Of a DNA stretch of 42,591 bases, positions 24,438 to 31,890 are shown piece after piece. Location of the stretch: contig JAKACA010000007.1 in NCBI GenBank assembly GCA_021796455.1, positions 1 to 42,591 on the forward strand. Reading direction: 5' to 3'. The notes under the pieces were generated by a model. It was not told the origin of the DNA, did not search any database, and saw only the letters and a program-made list of their open reading frames with translations. This stretch comes from Actinomycetes bacterium. Lineage in GTDB: Bacteria > Actinomycetota > Acidimicrobiia > Acidimicrobiales > Bog-793. Numbering within the stretch: the first letter of the stretch is position 1; the number at the start of each line of letters is the position of its first letter. The position numbers were made by a program, and so were the translations under genes.

Positions 24438-24824
24438 ATGTATGCCGTAATCAACGCTGGTGGGAAGCAGGAACGTGTCGAGGTCGGAGAGCTCGTCGAC
24501 GTAGAGCTGCTCGATGCGCGGCCGGGAGATCTGATCGAGCTCACCCCGCTTCTGGTCGTCGACGGCCGGGAAGTGACCGTGTCTGCGGATGGGCTTGCTG
24601 GCAAGCCCGTGACGGCGAGCGTTGTCGGAGTTGTGAAGGGCCCGAAGATCGTGGGCTTCACATACAAGTCGAAGACGCGCCGCCGCCGCCGCTACGGCCA
24701 CCGCCAGCGGTACACGACGCTCGAGATCAAAGCTATTGGCGCTGAGCCCGCGAGCGAGGATGGAGCCCCGGCAGCCGTAGTCACCGTTGCCGACGGCGAA
24801 GTCGGCCAGATGGAACAGGACTGA
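24438..24824 (+). CDS. rplU: 50S ribosomal protein L21
   Basis: Large-subunit ribosomal protein that binds 23S rRNA, 128 residues. Start MYAVINAGGKQERVEVGE and the basic block KSKTRRRRRYGHRQRYTTLEI are the family signature. A C-terminal extension of about 25 acidic and Ala-rich residues goes beyond the usual 102-105. ATG 24438 has no ribosome-binding site; TAGGCT (24423-24428) predicts a very short leader. Thirteen bases separate it from rpmA, the conserved rplU-rpmA-obg arrangement. Confidence 0.97.
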   Translation: MYAVINAGGKQERVEVGELVDVELLDARPGDLIELTPLLVVDGREVTVSADGLAGKPVTASVVGVVKGPKIVGFTYKSKTRRRRRYGHRQRYTTLEIKAIGAEPASEDGAPAAVVTVADGEVGQMEQD

Positions 24825-24836
24825 GGAGGACCCAAG

Positions 24837-25133
24837 GTGTCCAAGACCAAAGGTGGCGGCTCGACCCGCAACGGGCGCGACTCCAATGCGCAACGCCTAG
24901 GCGTGAAGGTTTACGACGGGACCGCGGTGCGCGCCGGAGCCATCATCGTGCGCCAGCGCGGCACCCATTTTCATCCGGGGGAGAATGTCGGTAGAGGGAA
25001 GGACGACACTTTGTTCGCCACGACCGACGGAAGCGTCAAATTTGGTGCCAGGCGAGGGAGGCGTCTCGTAGACATCCTCCCAGCCGACGGGTCGATCGCG
25101 AACGGCGGAAGCACCGGTTCGCTCGGGAACTGA
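24837..25133 (+). CDS. rpmA: 50S ribosomal protein L27
   Basis: Large-subunit ribosomal protein near the peptidyl-transferase centre, 98 residues. The N-terminus [23 protein letters not shown] is characteristic, as is the block [21 protein letters not shown]. Start GTG 24837 with a GGAGGA-like site upstream. A Gly/Ser-rich tail of about ten residues is longer than usual. It has no cleaved N-terminal extension of the Firmicutes type. Confidence 0.97.
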   Translation: MSKTKGGGSTRNGRDSNAQRLGVKVYDGTAVRAGAIIVRQRGTHFHPGENVGRGKDDTLFATTDGSVKFGARRGRRLVDILPADGSIANGGSTGSLGN

Positions 25134-25146
25134 TCGAGGGCGGGAG

Positions 25147-25755
25147 ATGTTCGCGCCTCCCGCCAAGGGTCGCCTCGTGGTCGCCTCGCCATCCCTCGAG
25201 GACCCGAACTTTCGCCGCACGGTCGTGTTCCTTCTTGCTGCCGATGACGACGGCGCGCTCGGTGTCGTGCTGAACCGCCCAAGTGGCACTGCCGTCAAGG
25301 AGGTCGTGCCACAGTGGGGCTTCCACGCCTCGGAGCCACCTGTGCTTTTCGTCGGCGGCCCAGTGCAGCCGAACTCAGCCATCTGCGTCGGTCGAGCTCG
25401 TCGCGGTAGCAGCCGCTATGCGGCCGGAGATATCCAGAGCGCGCCCGACCCTGGCGATCCCGAAGCCGACGGCTTCTCTCCGCTCATTGCGGGTCTTGGC
25501 ACCGTCGACCTCAACCGTGCTCCGGAAGATCTGAGCGTGTCTTTCACAGGTCTTAGGGTGTTCACCGGCTATTCCGGCTGGGGTCCGGGTCAGCTGGAGG
25601 AGGAGATCGAAGCCGGGGCATGGTTCGTCGTCCAAGGTGAGCAGTCCGACGTCCTGTGCGCCGAGCCGGGCGACTTATGGGAGCAGGTCCTGCGGCGCCA
25701 GGGTGGCTGGCTTGCCGTTCTTGCTCGCCACCCAGTCGATGCTTCCCTCAACTGA
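25147..25755 (+). CDS. YqgE/AlgH family protein (UPF0301)
   Basis: A 202-residue member of the YqgE/AlgH (DUF179) family, whose biochemical role is not established. Signature blocks are GRLVVASPSLEDPNFRRTVVFLLAADDDGALGVVLNRPS, LFVGGPVQPNSAI and RVFTGYSGWGPGQLEEEIEAGAWFVV. ATG 25147 is 13 bases after rpmA, preceded by GGGCGGGAG. Sitting between rpmA and obg is unusual compared with the commonly seen rplU-rpmA-obg order, but the short gaps imply cotranscription. Confidence 0.9.
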   Translation: MFAPPAKGRLVVASPSLEDPNFRRTVVFLLAADDDGALGVVLNRPSGTAVKEVVPQWGFHASEPPVLFVGGPVQPNSAICVGRARRGSSRYAAGDIQSAPDPGDPEADGFSPLIAGLGTVDLNRAPEDLSVSFTGLRVFTGYSGWGPGQLEEEIEAGAWFVVQGEQSDVLCAEPGDLWEQVLRRQGGWLAVLARHPVDASLN

Positions 25756-25776
25756 CGAGAAGGTGACTACCCACTG

Positions 25777-27069
25777 ATGCCCGGCTTCGTCGATGAGGCA
25801 CAGGTGCACGTGAAGGCGGGCAACGGCGGCGCCGGCGCCGTCTCGTTCCGCCGCGAGGCCTACGTGTCCAAGGGCGGGCCCGACGGCGGCGACGGGGGGC
25901 GCGGGGGCGATGTGATACTCGAGGGATCGAACCAGGTCGTCTCGCTGCTCGGCTTCGAGGAGCATCCGTTTCGCCGGGCTGGTGACGCGACGCACGGAAG
26001 TGGGAAACGCCGTCACGGCCGTAACGGGACCGACCTCGTCGTGCCGGTGCCCGAAGGTACCCTCGTGCACTCGCTCGAGGGCGATCTTCTTGCGGACCTG
26101 GTCCGTACAGGCGACCGCTTTGTCGCGGCCGAGGGTGGCCGCGGCGGGCGTGGCAACGCCCGCTTCTTGACGAACCGGTTGCGGGCACCCGCATTTGCCG
26201 AGCAGGGAGAGCTCGGCGAGGAGCGATGGCTCAATCTTGAGCTCGAGCTTATGGCTGACGTAGCGCTCGTCGGGTTTCCGAACGCCGGCAAGTCTACGCT
26301 CGTCGCCCGAGTCTCGGCTGCCCGCCCGAAGATCGCCGACTATCCCTTTACCACGGTCGAGCCTCATCTGGGCGTGGTGCATGTGGGCTCTCGCGCCGAT
26401 GCCGCGCCCTCGCAATTTGTCATCGCCGACATTCCCGGGCTTGTCGAAGGTGCAGCAGAAGGTCGTGGCCTTGGACATAAGTTTCTCCGTCATGTCGAGC
26501 GCGCCCGGGTGCTCGTCATCCTCGTAGACTTGGCCGAGATCGAAGATGTCGGTCCGGCCGAGGGGCGTCAGCCTGCCGCGCAGGTCGGGACGCTCCTCCA
26601 TGAGCTGGAGCGGTACCGTCCTGAGCTGCTGGAGCGGCCGCGGCTCGTCGCCGGCTCACGGGCCGATGCCCGCCCCGAAGGGGAGCGACCCGCCCTCGCG
26701 AGCTACGGCGGGGACATCGAGATCTCTGCCGTCACCGGCGAGGGTGTCAACGCCCTCGTAGGGCGGTGCATGGAGATCGTGTCGAAGGCGCGCCTTTCCA
26801 CGCCAGCGCCTCGGACCTCCCCTGTGATACATCGTCCGGCCTCGCAGGGCGTGACGGTGGACCGCCCTGGCGATGTCTGGATAATCTCCGGCAGAGAGGC
26901 GCTTAGGGCGGTCGCTGTCTCAGATCTGAACGACCCGGACGCGCTGGCTCACGTCCAGCGGCGGTTGAAGCGGATCGGCGTCGATCGGGCGCTCGCGAAG
27001 GCCGGTGCCCGGGAGGGCGACCCAGTCCAGATCGGGCGGATGGAGTTCACCTACGAACCCAGCTGGTGA
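25777..27069 (+). CDS. obg: Obg family GTPase with atypical G4 motif
   Basis: Essential-type ribosome-assembly GTPase, 430 residues. The Gly-rich Obg fold (residues 1-158) includes SKGGPDGGDGGRGGDV. The G domain has G1 GFPNAGKST (166-174), the switch-1 Thr in FTTVEPHLG, G3 DIPGLVEGA (from Asp218) and G5 ISAVTGEG. G4, which normally reads NKxD and selects guanine, reads S294-R-A-D297 here; Asp297 is kept. A C-terminal OCT domain (GDVWIISGREALRAVAVSDLN) is present. ATG 25777 lies 21 bases after the YqgE-like gene. The assignment is firm despite the G4 change. Confidence 0.95.
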   Translation: MPGFVDEAQVHVKAGNGGAGAVSFRREAYVSKGGPDGGDGGRGGDVILEGSNQVVSLLGFEEHPFRRAGDATHGSGKRRHGRNGTDLVVPVPEGTLVHSLEGDLLADLVRTGDRFVAAEGGRGGRGNARFLTNRLRAPAFAEQGELGEERWLNLELELMADVALVGFPNAGKSTLVARVSAARPKIADYPFTTVEPHLGVVHVGSRADAAPSQFVIADIPGLVEGAAEGRGLGHKFLRHVERARVLVILVDLAEIEDVGPAEGRQPAAQVGTLLHELERYRPELLERPRLVAGSRADARPEGERPALASYGGDIEISAVTGEGVNALVGRCMEIVSKARLSTPAPRTSPVIHRPASQGVTVDRPGDVWIISGREALRAVAVSDLNDPDALAHVQRRLKRIGVDRALAKAGAREGDPVQIGRMEFTYEPSW

Positions 27070-27073
27070 AGAG

Positions 27074-28171
27074 ATGATCGTCGTCGTCAAGATCGGGACC
27101 AGCTCGGTCACCAAGCTCGGCGGGGGTATCGACACCGGGTCGATTGCGAAGCTCGCAGCTGATCTCGAGGCACTGCGCGCGGGCCGCCACCGCGTGGTGC
27201 TGGTCACCTCAGGAGCGGTCACAGCGGGTGTGACAGCTCTCTCGCCCGGCGGTCTACGGCCGAGCGACCCGGTGACGCTGCAGGCTCTGTCCGCGATCGG
27301 CCAGCACCGGCTCATGCGTGTGTACGACGATGCTTTTGCCGCTCTCGGACTGCTCGTCGGCCAGGTGCTGCTCGCGCCGCTCGATTTCGGGCACCGCCAA
27401 CGGTACCTGCATGCCCGCGACACTCTCGTGCGTCTGCTCGATCTTGGCGTGGTCCCGATCGTCAACGAGAATGACGCCATCGCAGATGACGAGATCCGGT
27501 TCGGCGACAACGACCGGCTGGCAGCCCTCGTCGCCCATCTGATCCGCGCCGACCTTCTCGTGCTCTTGACGGACACAGCCGGCCTGTTCAGCGCCGATCC
27601 GCGCGTCGACGAGGGAGCCACTCTCATCGAGTCCGTCATCGAGATCGACCACGCGCTCGAGGCGGCTGCCGGCGGACCCGGCACCGACGGCGCCCGCGGC
27701 GGCATGGCTTCCAAGCTCGCCGCGGCGAAGATGGCTTCCTGGTCTGGAGTCCGGACTGTCATCGCAGCTGCTGATCGCGCCGGCGTGCTCGCCGACGCCG
27801 CCGCGGGAGTCTCCGCGGTCGGCACGACCTTTCTTCCCAAGCCGCGATCGCTGCCGGCACGCAAGCTCTGGATTGCCTTCGCATCGAAACCCACCGGCAC
27901 TCTTGTAGTCGACGCCGGTGCCCGTCAGGCGCTCGTGAAGCGCGGGACGAGCCTGCTCGCAGCCGGCGTAAGGGAAGTCGAGGGGGGTTTCGTCGAAGAC
28001 GACGCCGTCGAGATCAAGGAAGCCGATGGAGTCGTGTTCGCGAAGGGCATCGTGCGTGTGGCAGCGAGCCGCTCCGCCGAGTGGCTCGGGAGGCGCACAT
28101 ATGAGCTTCCTTCCGACATAGCCGACGAGGTTGTGCACCGCGACGACCTGGTGCTGCTCACAGACCCCTGA
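27074..28171 (+). CDS. proB: Glutamate 5-kinase
   Basis: First enzyme of proline synthesis: glutamate plus ATP to gamma-glutamyl phosphate. The 365 residues form an amino-acid kinase domain (VVVKIGTSSVT, LVTSGAVTAGV, NENDAIADDEIRFGDND, GGMASKLAAAKMA) and a C-terminal PUA domain (RQALVKRGTSLLAAGVREVEGGF). ATG 27074 lies four bases after obg, so the two are cotranscribed. proA, often the next gene, is about 11 kb downstream. A weak GC hairpin (GGCCG...CGGCC) follows the stop. Confidence 0.96.
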   Translation: MIVVVKIGTSSVTKLGGGIDTGSIAKLAADLEALRAGRHRVVLVTSGAVTAGVTALSPGGLRPSDPVTLQALSAIGQHRLMRVYDDAFAALGLLVGQVLLAPLDFGHRQRYLHARDTLVRLLDLGVVPIVNENDAIADDEIRFGDNDRLAALVAHLIRADLLVLLTDTAGLFSADPRVDEGATLIESVIEIDHALEAAAGGPGTDGARGGMASKLAAAKMASWSGVRTVIAAADRAGVLADAAAGVSAVGTTFLPKPRSLPARKLWIAFASKPTGTLVVDAGARQALVKRGTSLLAAGVREVEGGFVEDDAVEIKEADGVVFAKGIVRVAASRSAEWLGRRTYELPSDIADEVVHRDDLVLLTDP

Positions 28172-28195
28172 GGAGGCCGGGAAGGCGGCCCTGCT

Positions 28196-28224
28196 TTGCG
28201 TGTTCCGTAATCGGAGCGTAAACT
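28196..28224 (+). promoter_or_regulatory. Promoter of the lipoprotein SBP gene
   Basis: TTGCGT (28196-28201), exactly 17 bases, then TAAACT (28219-28224). This is the best sigma-70-like promoter in the window by eye. The expected start, about 28231, coincides with the first base of the palindrome at 28231-28246. Confidence 0.5.
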
Positions 28225-28230
28225 GTCGCG

Positions 28231-28246
28231 CCGTTCAATTGAACGG
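28231..28246. promoter_or_regulatory. Perfect 16-bp palindrome, candidate operator
   Basis: CCGTTCAATTGAACGG is a perfect inverted repeat immediately downstream of the promoter and 30 bases before the SBP start. Its form (GTTCAATTGAAC core) resembles TetR-family operators (known type). A repressor bound here would cover the transcription start. No TetR gene is in the window, so the regulator would act from elsewhere. Confidence 0.55.
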
Positions 28247-28276
28247 TCACTCAGTAGGCCCGACGGAGGAGGAGAC

Positions 28277-30142
28277 ATGAGAAACCACGACCATCGTAGT
28301 GGGGCGGTCGCACGGCTGGTCCGAGCTGTCGCCTGCTTCACCGTCGGAGCTCTCGTACTTGCAGCCTGTTCCTCCTCGACGAGCCCGTCCAGCTCCTCTG
28401 GATCGTCCCCGAGCTCCTCGAGACCACAAAAAGGCGGGACCGTCGTCTACGCGCATGAGGTCGGGGACACCTTTTCGTGGATATTCCCGCTTCCCAACCA
28501 GACGAACTACGAGGCGTGGGACTTCAATACCTATTACGGTATGTGGAGGCCACTGTACTTCGCCGGACCCGATACCGGTGGCCCTGGAATCAACAACAAG
28601 TTGAGTCTTGCCTACCCTCCGGTCTGGTCCAACAACGACACGACTATCACGATCCGGCTCCGCAACTACAAATGGTCAGACGGGGTGCCCGTCACAACGG
28701 CTGACGTCAAGTTCTTCTTCGAGCTATATGACGCCAACAAGAGCGCAATCGGTACGTACATCGCCGGCGACATGCCCGACAATGTCAGGAGTATCGACTA
28801 CGTAAGTCCGACCGAGTTTGTCATGCACCTGACGCACAGCTTCAGCCCTCAGTGGTACGAGGGCAATGAGCTAACCATTATTGATCCCCTGCCTGCGCAG
28901 GTATGGGATGTCGAGAGCCTTAATGGCAAGGTCGGCAACTACGCTGCGACCCGAAGTGGGGCAAAGAAGGTGTTCGCCTTCTTGGCCGCTCAGGCAAAGG
29001 AGCTGACCACTTACCAGACCAACCCGCTCTGGAAGGTCGTTGACGGACCCTGGGTGATTAGCCAGTACAATCCGACTACGGCGCGTACGGTCGTGGTTCC
29101 GAATACGCACTACAGCGGCCCCGACCGACCACACCTCGCGAGCGTCGTTTACGAGACATTTGCCAGCGATACTGCCGAGATCGACGCGCTTAGATCTGGG
29201 GAGTTGAGCTTCGGTTTCCTCCCTTACAGCGACCTCGGCCTCACTGGTTACTTCAAGTCCCATGGATACAGCGTCGTACCCTGGAGGACCATGTACTTCC
29301 AGTCGGGGGAGTTCGGCTACACGAGTCCGACCTACGGGCCCCTCGTGCGACAGCTCTATATCCGGCAGGCCCTGCAGCACCTGATTAATGAGCCGTTGTA
29401 CCTGAGAGCAACCCTTCATGGCTACGGCCAGCTCACTTATGGCCCGGTGCCGAATCTACCCGGATCGCCTTATGTGAGCTCCGCCGAACGTATCGATCCA
29501 TATCCTTACTCGACCTCGGCTGCTCGTGACCTACTTGCCGCCCACGGCTGGGCGACGAAGTCAGGCTCGGGAGGCACGATGGTGTGCGAGAGACCTGGGA
29601 CGGGCTCGGGGGAGTGTGGCGCGGGAATCGCCGCCGGCCGGCCGCTCGATATTCTTCTCATGTACACAACTGGCTATCCGACCTTGAGCGCGCAAGTCCA
29701 GGCATTTGTCACGGCTGCCAGCGGCGCCGGCATCCATCTCGCTCTTGACCCCCAGAGCGAGTCCACGATGTTCTCGATTGCCGGGGTGTGCCCTCCGGGC
29801 CCGTGCAACTACGGTATCGTGCTGTACAGCGTGTACTTCTGGGACTTCGGACAGGACGACTCGTATCCAACAGGTGGCCAGATCTATGGGACCGGCAACT
29901 ACTGGGGCGGTGGGTACGTCTCGAGCCAGGCCAACCGACTGATCGCCCTTACCCACACAACGGCAGGTCTGCAGCCGCTCTACAACTACGAGAACTACAT
30001 CTCCCGGCAGGTGGCGGCCCTGTGGCTCCCGACCTGGGATGACCGCATAGCCGTCATCAAGAAGAACGTCGGAGGCGCCCTGCCACTCGACGTCTATGGC
30101 AACCCTCGACCGTCCCGGTGGTACCTGACGAGCTCCAGCTAG
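28277..30142 (+). CDS. ABC transporter solute-binding lipoprotein, family 5
   Basis: Extracytoplasmic solute-binding protein of the peptide-binding class, 621 residues. The signal peptide ends in a lipobox (LVLAAC), so it is a membrane-anchored lipoprotein; a Ser-rich linker follows. Family motifs include TITIRLRNYKWSDGVPVTTADVKFFFELY and VRQLYIRQALQHLINEPLY. ATG 28277 is preceded by GGAGGAGG. There are no permease or ATPase genes nearby. It is longer than average and unlike the Tat-exported SBP in region 1. A hairpin (30181-30200) separates it from the redox operon, so a functional link with that operon is uncertain. Confidence 0.9.
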   Translation: MRNHDHRSGAVARLVRAVACFTVGALVLAACSSSTSPSSSSGSSPSSSRPQKGGTVVYAHEVGDTFSWIFPLPNQTNYEAWDFNTYYGMWRPLYFAGPDTGGPGINNKLSLAYPPVWSNNDTTITIRLRNYKWSDGVPVTTADVKFFFELYDANKSAIGTYIAGDMPDNVRSIDYVSPTEFVMHLTHSFSPQWYEGNELTIIDPLPAQVWDVESLNGKVGNYAATRSGAKKVFAFLAAQAKELTTYQTNPLWKVVDGPWVISQYNPTTARTVVVPNTHYSGPDRPHLASVVYETFASDTAEIDALRSGELSFGFLPYSDLGLTGYFKSHGYSVVPWRTMYFQSGEFGYTSPTYGPLVRQLYIRQALQHLINEPLYLRATLHGYGQLTYGPVPNLPGSPYVSSAERIDPYPYSTSAARDLLAAHGWATKSGSGGTMVCERPGTGSGECGAGIAAGRPLDILLMYTTGYPTLSAQVQAFVTAASGAGIHLALDPQSESTMFSIAGVCPPGPCNYGIVLYSVYFWDFGQDDSYPTGGQIYGTGNYWGGGYVSSQANRLIALTHTTAGLQPLYNYENYISRQVAALWLPTWDDRIAVIKKNVGGALPLDVYGNPRPSRWYLTSSS

Positions 30143-30180
30143 CTCGACGGGGTCCATGGCGCTGCGGGGACTCATTTGCT

Positions 30181-30200
30181 AGACCCTTGTGAGAGGGTCT
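30181..30200 (+). terminator. Hairpin after the SBP gene
   Basis: AGACCCT (30181-30187) and AGGGTCT (30194-30200) form a perfect 7-bp stem around TGTGAG. It lies 38 bases after the SBP stop and 32 before the next start. No T-run follows, so terminator function is probable but not certain. Confidence 0.5.
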
Positions 30201-30231
30201 GCCCTTAGGTGCGCAGCGGGATGAGAGTGGG

Positions 30232-31890
30232 ATGGGAGCAGGTGATGCTCGGGCCGTGAGCGGTGAATTGTTCGACGTCACGCCTCTGCCCGATCTTGTC
30301 TATGGGCGAGCACAGACCGGCGCAGTCCGTGAGCGCCGTCCTTTGTACGTGGACCTTCTCCCGCCGTGCAACGCCGGGTGCCCTGCGGGCGAGAACATAC
30401 AGGCGTGGCTGTCGCTCGCCCGTGGGGGCCGCCACGAGGAAGCCTGGCGGCAGCTCGTCGCGGACAACCCCCTTCCGGCTGTGCTCGGCCGCATCTGCTA
30501 TCACCCCTGCGAGAGCGTGTGCAACCGCACCGAGCTGGACAGTGCTGTCTCGGTCCATTCCGTCGAGCGGTTCCTCGGTGACCTCGCCTTGGGGCAGCAT
30601 TGGTCGTTCGCTCCTCCTGTCGCTCGAACTCACAAGCGAGTGCTCGTGATCGGTGCCGGGCCGAGCGGGTTGTCGGCCGCGTACCACTTGGCACGTCTCG
30701 GCCACGAGGTGGAGATCAGAGATGCCGGCGCCGAACCGGGAGGGATGATGCGCTACGGCATCCCAGCGTACCGACTGCCGCGCGATGTGCTAGATGCCGA
30801 GCTGGAGGGGATCGTCGCTCTCGGAGTCCAGATCACCAGCGACCACCGCGTGAGCGATCTTGTGGCCGAACGAGCAGAGGGCGGATTCGACGCTGTGTTT
30901 GTCGCCGTCGGTGCCCATCTCTCGAAGCGCGTCGACATCCCGGCCCGTGACGCGAGCCACATCATCGACGCTTTGTCGTTCCTGAAAAGTGTCGCGTCGG
31001 GCGACCGTCCCGCGATCGGGCGAAGCGTCGCCGTCTATGGGGGCGGCAACACCGCTATGGACGCGGCCCGTGTTGCTCGCCGTCTCGGTGCAGGCGAGAC
31101 GACGATCGTCTACCGGCGCACTCGGAATCAGATGCCGGCACATATGGAGGAGGCGGCAGATGCCGAGAGCGAGGGAGTACGGATCAACTGGCTTCGAACC
31201 ATAACGGCGTTCGATGGCCCGGTTCTTCAGGTGGAAGTGATGGAGCTGGACGCGACCGGCTGGCCGCGGCCAACGGGCAGGTTCGAGACCCTCGCGGCCG
31301 ACACCGTGATCCTGGCACTCGGTCAGGAGTCCGACACCGCCTTCTTGCGTCAGGTGCCGGGGGTGGAATGCGAGGCGGACGGCACCGTACGGGTGTCGGC
31401 AGCGATGGAGACCGGGTGCTCCGGCCTGTTTGCCGGTGGGGATATGGTGCCAAGCGAGCGTACCGTGACCGTGGGGGTGGGTCATGGAAGAAAGGCAGCA
31501 CGCAACATTGATTCCTGGTTGCGCGGTGCCGAGGTCCTGCGACCTCCAAAGCATGGCCCCGCCAGCTTCGAGCGCCTCCACCTGTGGTACTTTGGCGAGG
31601 CCCGCCGCCGCGAGCAGCCCGAGGTTGCACCCGAACAGCGAGTGACCGGGTTCGTCGAGGTGTTCGGTGGGTTCTCGGCCGAGCAGGCGATCTTCGAGGC
31701 GACTCGATGCTTGTCGTGCGGAAACTGCTTCGAGTGTGACGGCTGCCTCGGCTCGTGCCCGGAGGATGCCGTGATAAAGCTCGGCGTCGGACATCGGTAC
31801 CGGTTCGACTACGACAAGTGCACGGGGTGCGGCGTCTGCTTCGAGCAATGCCCGGTTCACGCCATAGACATGATCTCTCAGGACAGCTGA
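30232..31890 (+). CDS. PreT/GltD-like FAD and NAD(P) oxidoreductase with ferredoxin tail
   Basis: A 552-residue Fe-S flavoprotein. The N-terminal Fer4_20 domain has the Cys pattern CNAGCPAGENIQAW...CYHPCESVCNR. A two-dinucleotide-binding domain follows: FAD site VIGAGPSGLSAAYHLARLG and NAD(P) site VYGGGNTAMDAARVARRLG, with LALGQESD and GLFAGGD. The C-terminus has two [4Fe-4S] motifs (CLSCGNCFECDGCLGSCP and CTGCGVCFEQCP). This layout is that of glutamate synthase beta and PreT-type partners, plus an added ferredoxin. It should pass electrons between NAD(P)H and an iron-sulfur partner, presumably the PFOR encoded next, whose start overlaps its stop (TGATG). No glutamate synthase alpha gene is present. 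Start ATG 30232 or GTG 30256. Confidence 0.88.
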   Translation: MGAGDARAVSGELFDVTPLPDLVYGRAQTGAVRERRPLYVDLLPPCNAGCPAGENIQAWLSLARGGRHEEAWRQLVADNPLPAVLGRICYHPCESVCNRTELDSAVSVHSVERFLGDLALGQHWSFAPPVARTHKRVLVIGAGPSGLSAAYHLARLGHEVEIRDAGAEPGGMMRYGIPAYRLPRDVLDAELEGIVALGVQITSDHRVSDLVAERAEGGFDAVFVAVGAHLSKRVDIPARDASHIIDALSFLKSVASGDRPAIGRSVAVYGGGNTAMDAARVARRLGAGETTIVYRRTRNQMPAHMEEAADAESEGVRINWLRTITAFDGPVLQVEVMELDATGWPRPTGRFETLAADTVILALGQESDTAFLRQVPGVECEADGTVRVSAAMETGCSGLFAGGDMVPSERTVTVGVGHGRKAARNIDSWLRGAEVLRPPKHGPASFERLHLWYFGEARRREQPEVAPEQRVTGFVEVFGGFSAEQAIFEATRCLSCGNCFECDGCLGSCPEDAVIKLGVGHRYRFDYDKCTGCGVCFEQCPVHAIDMISQDS

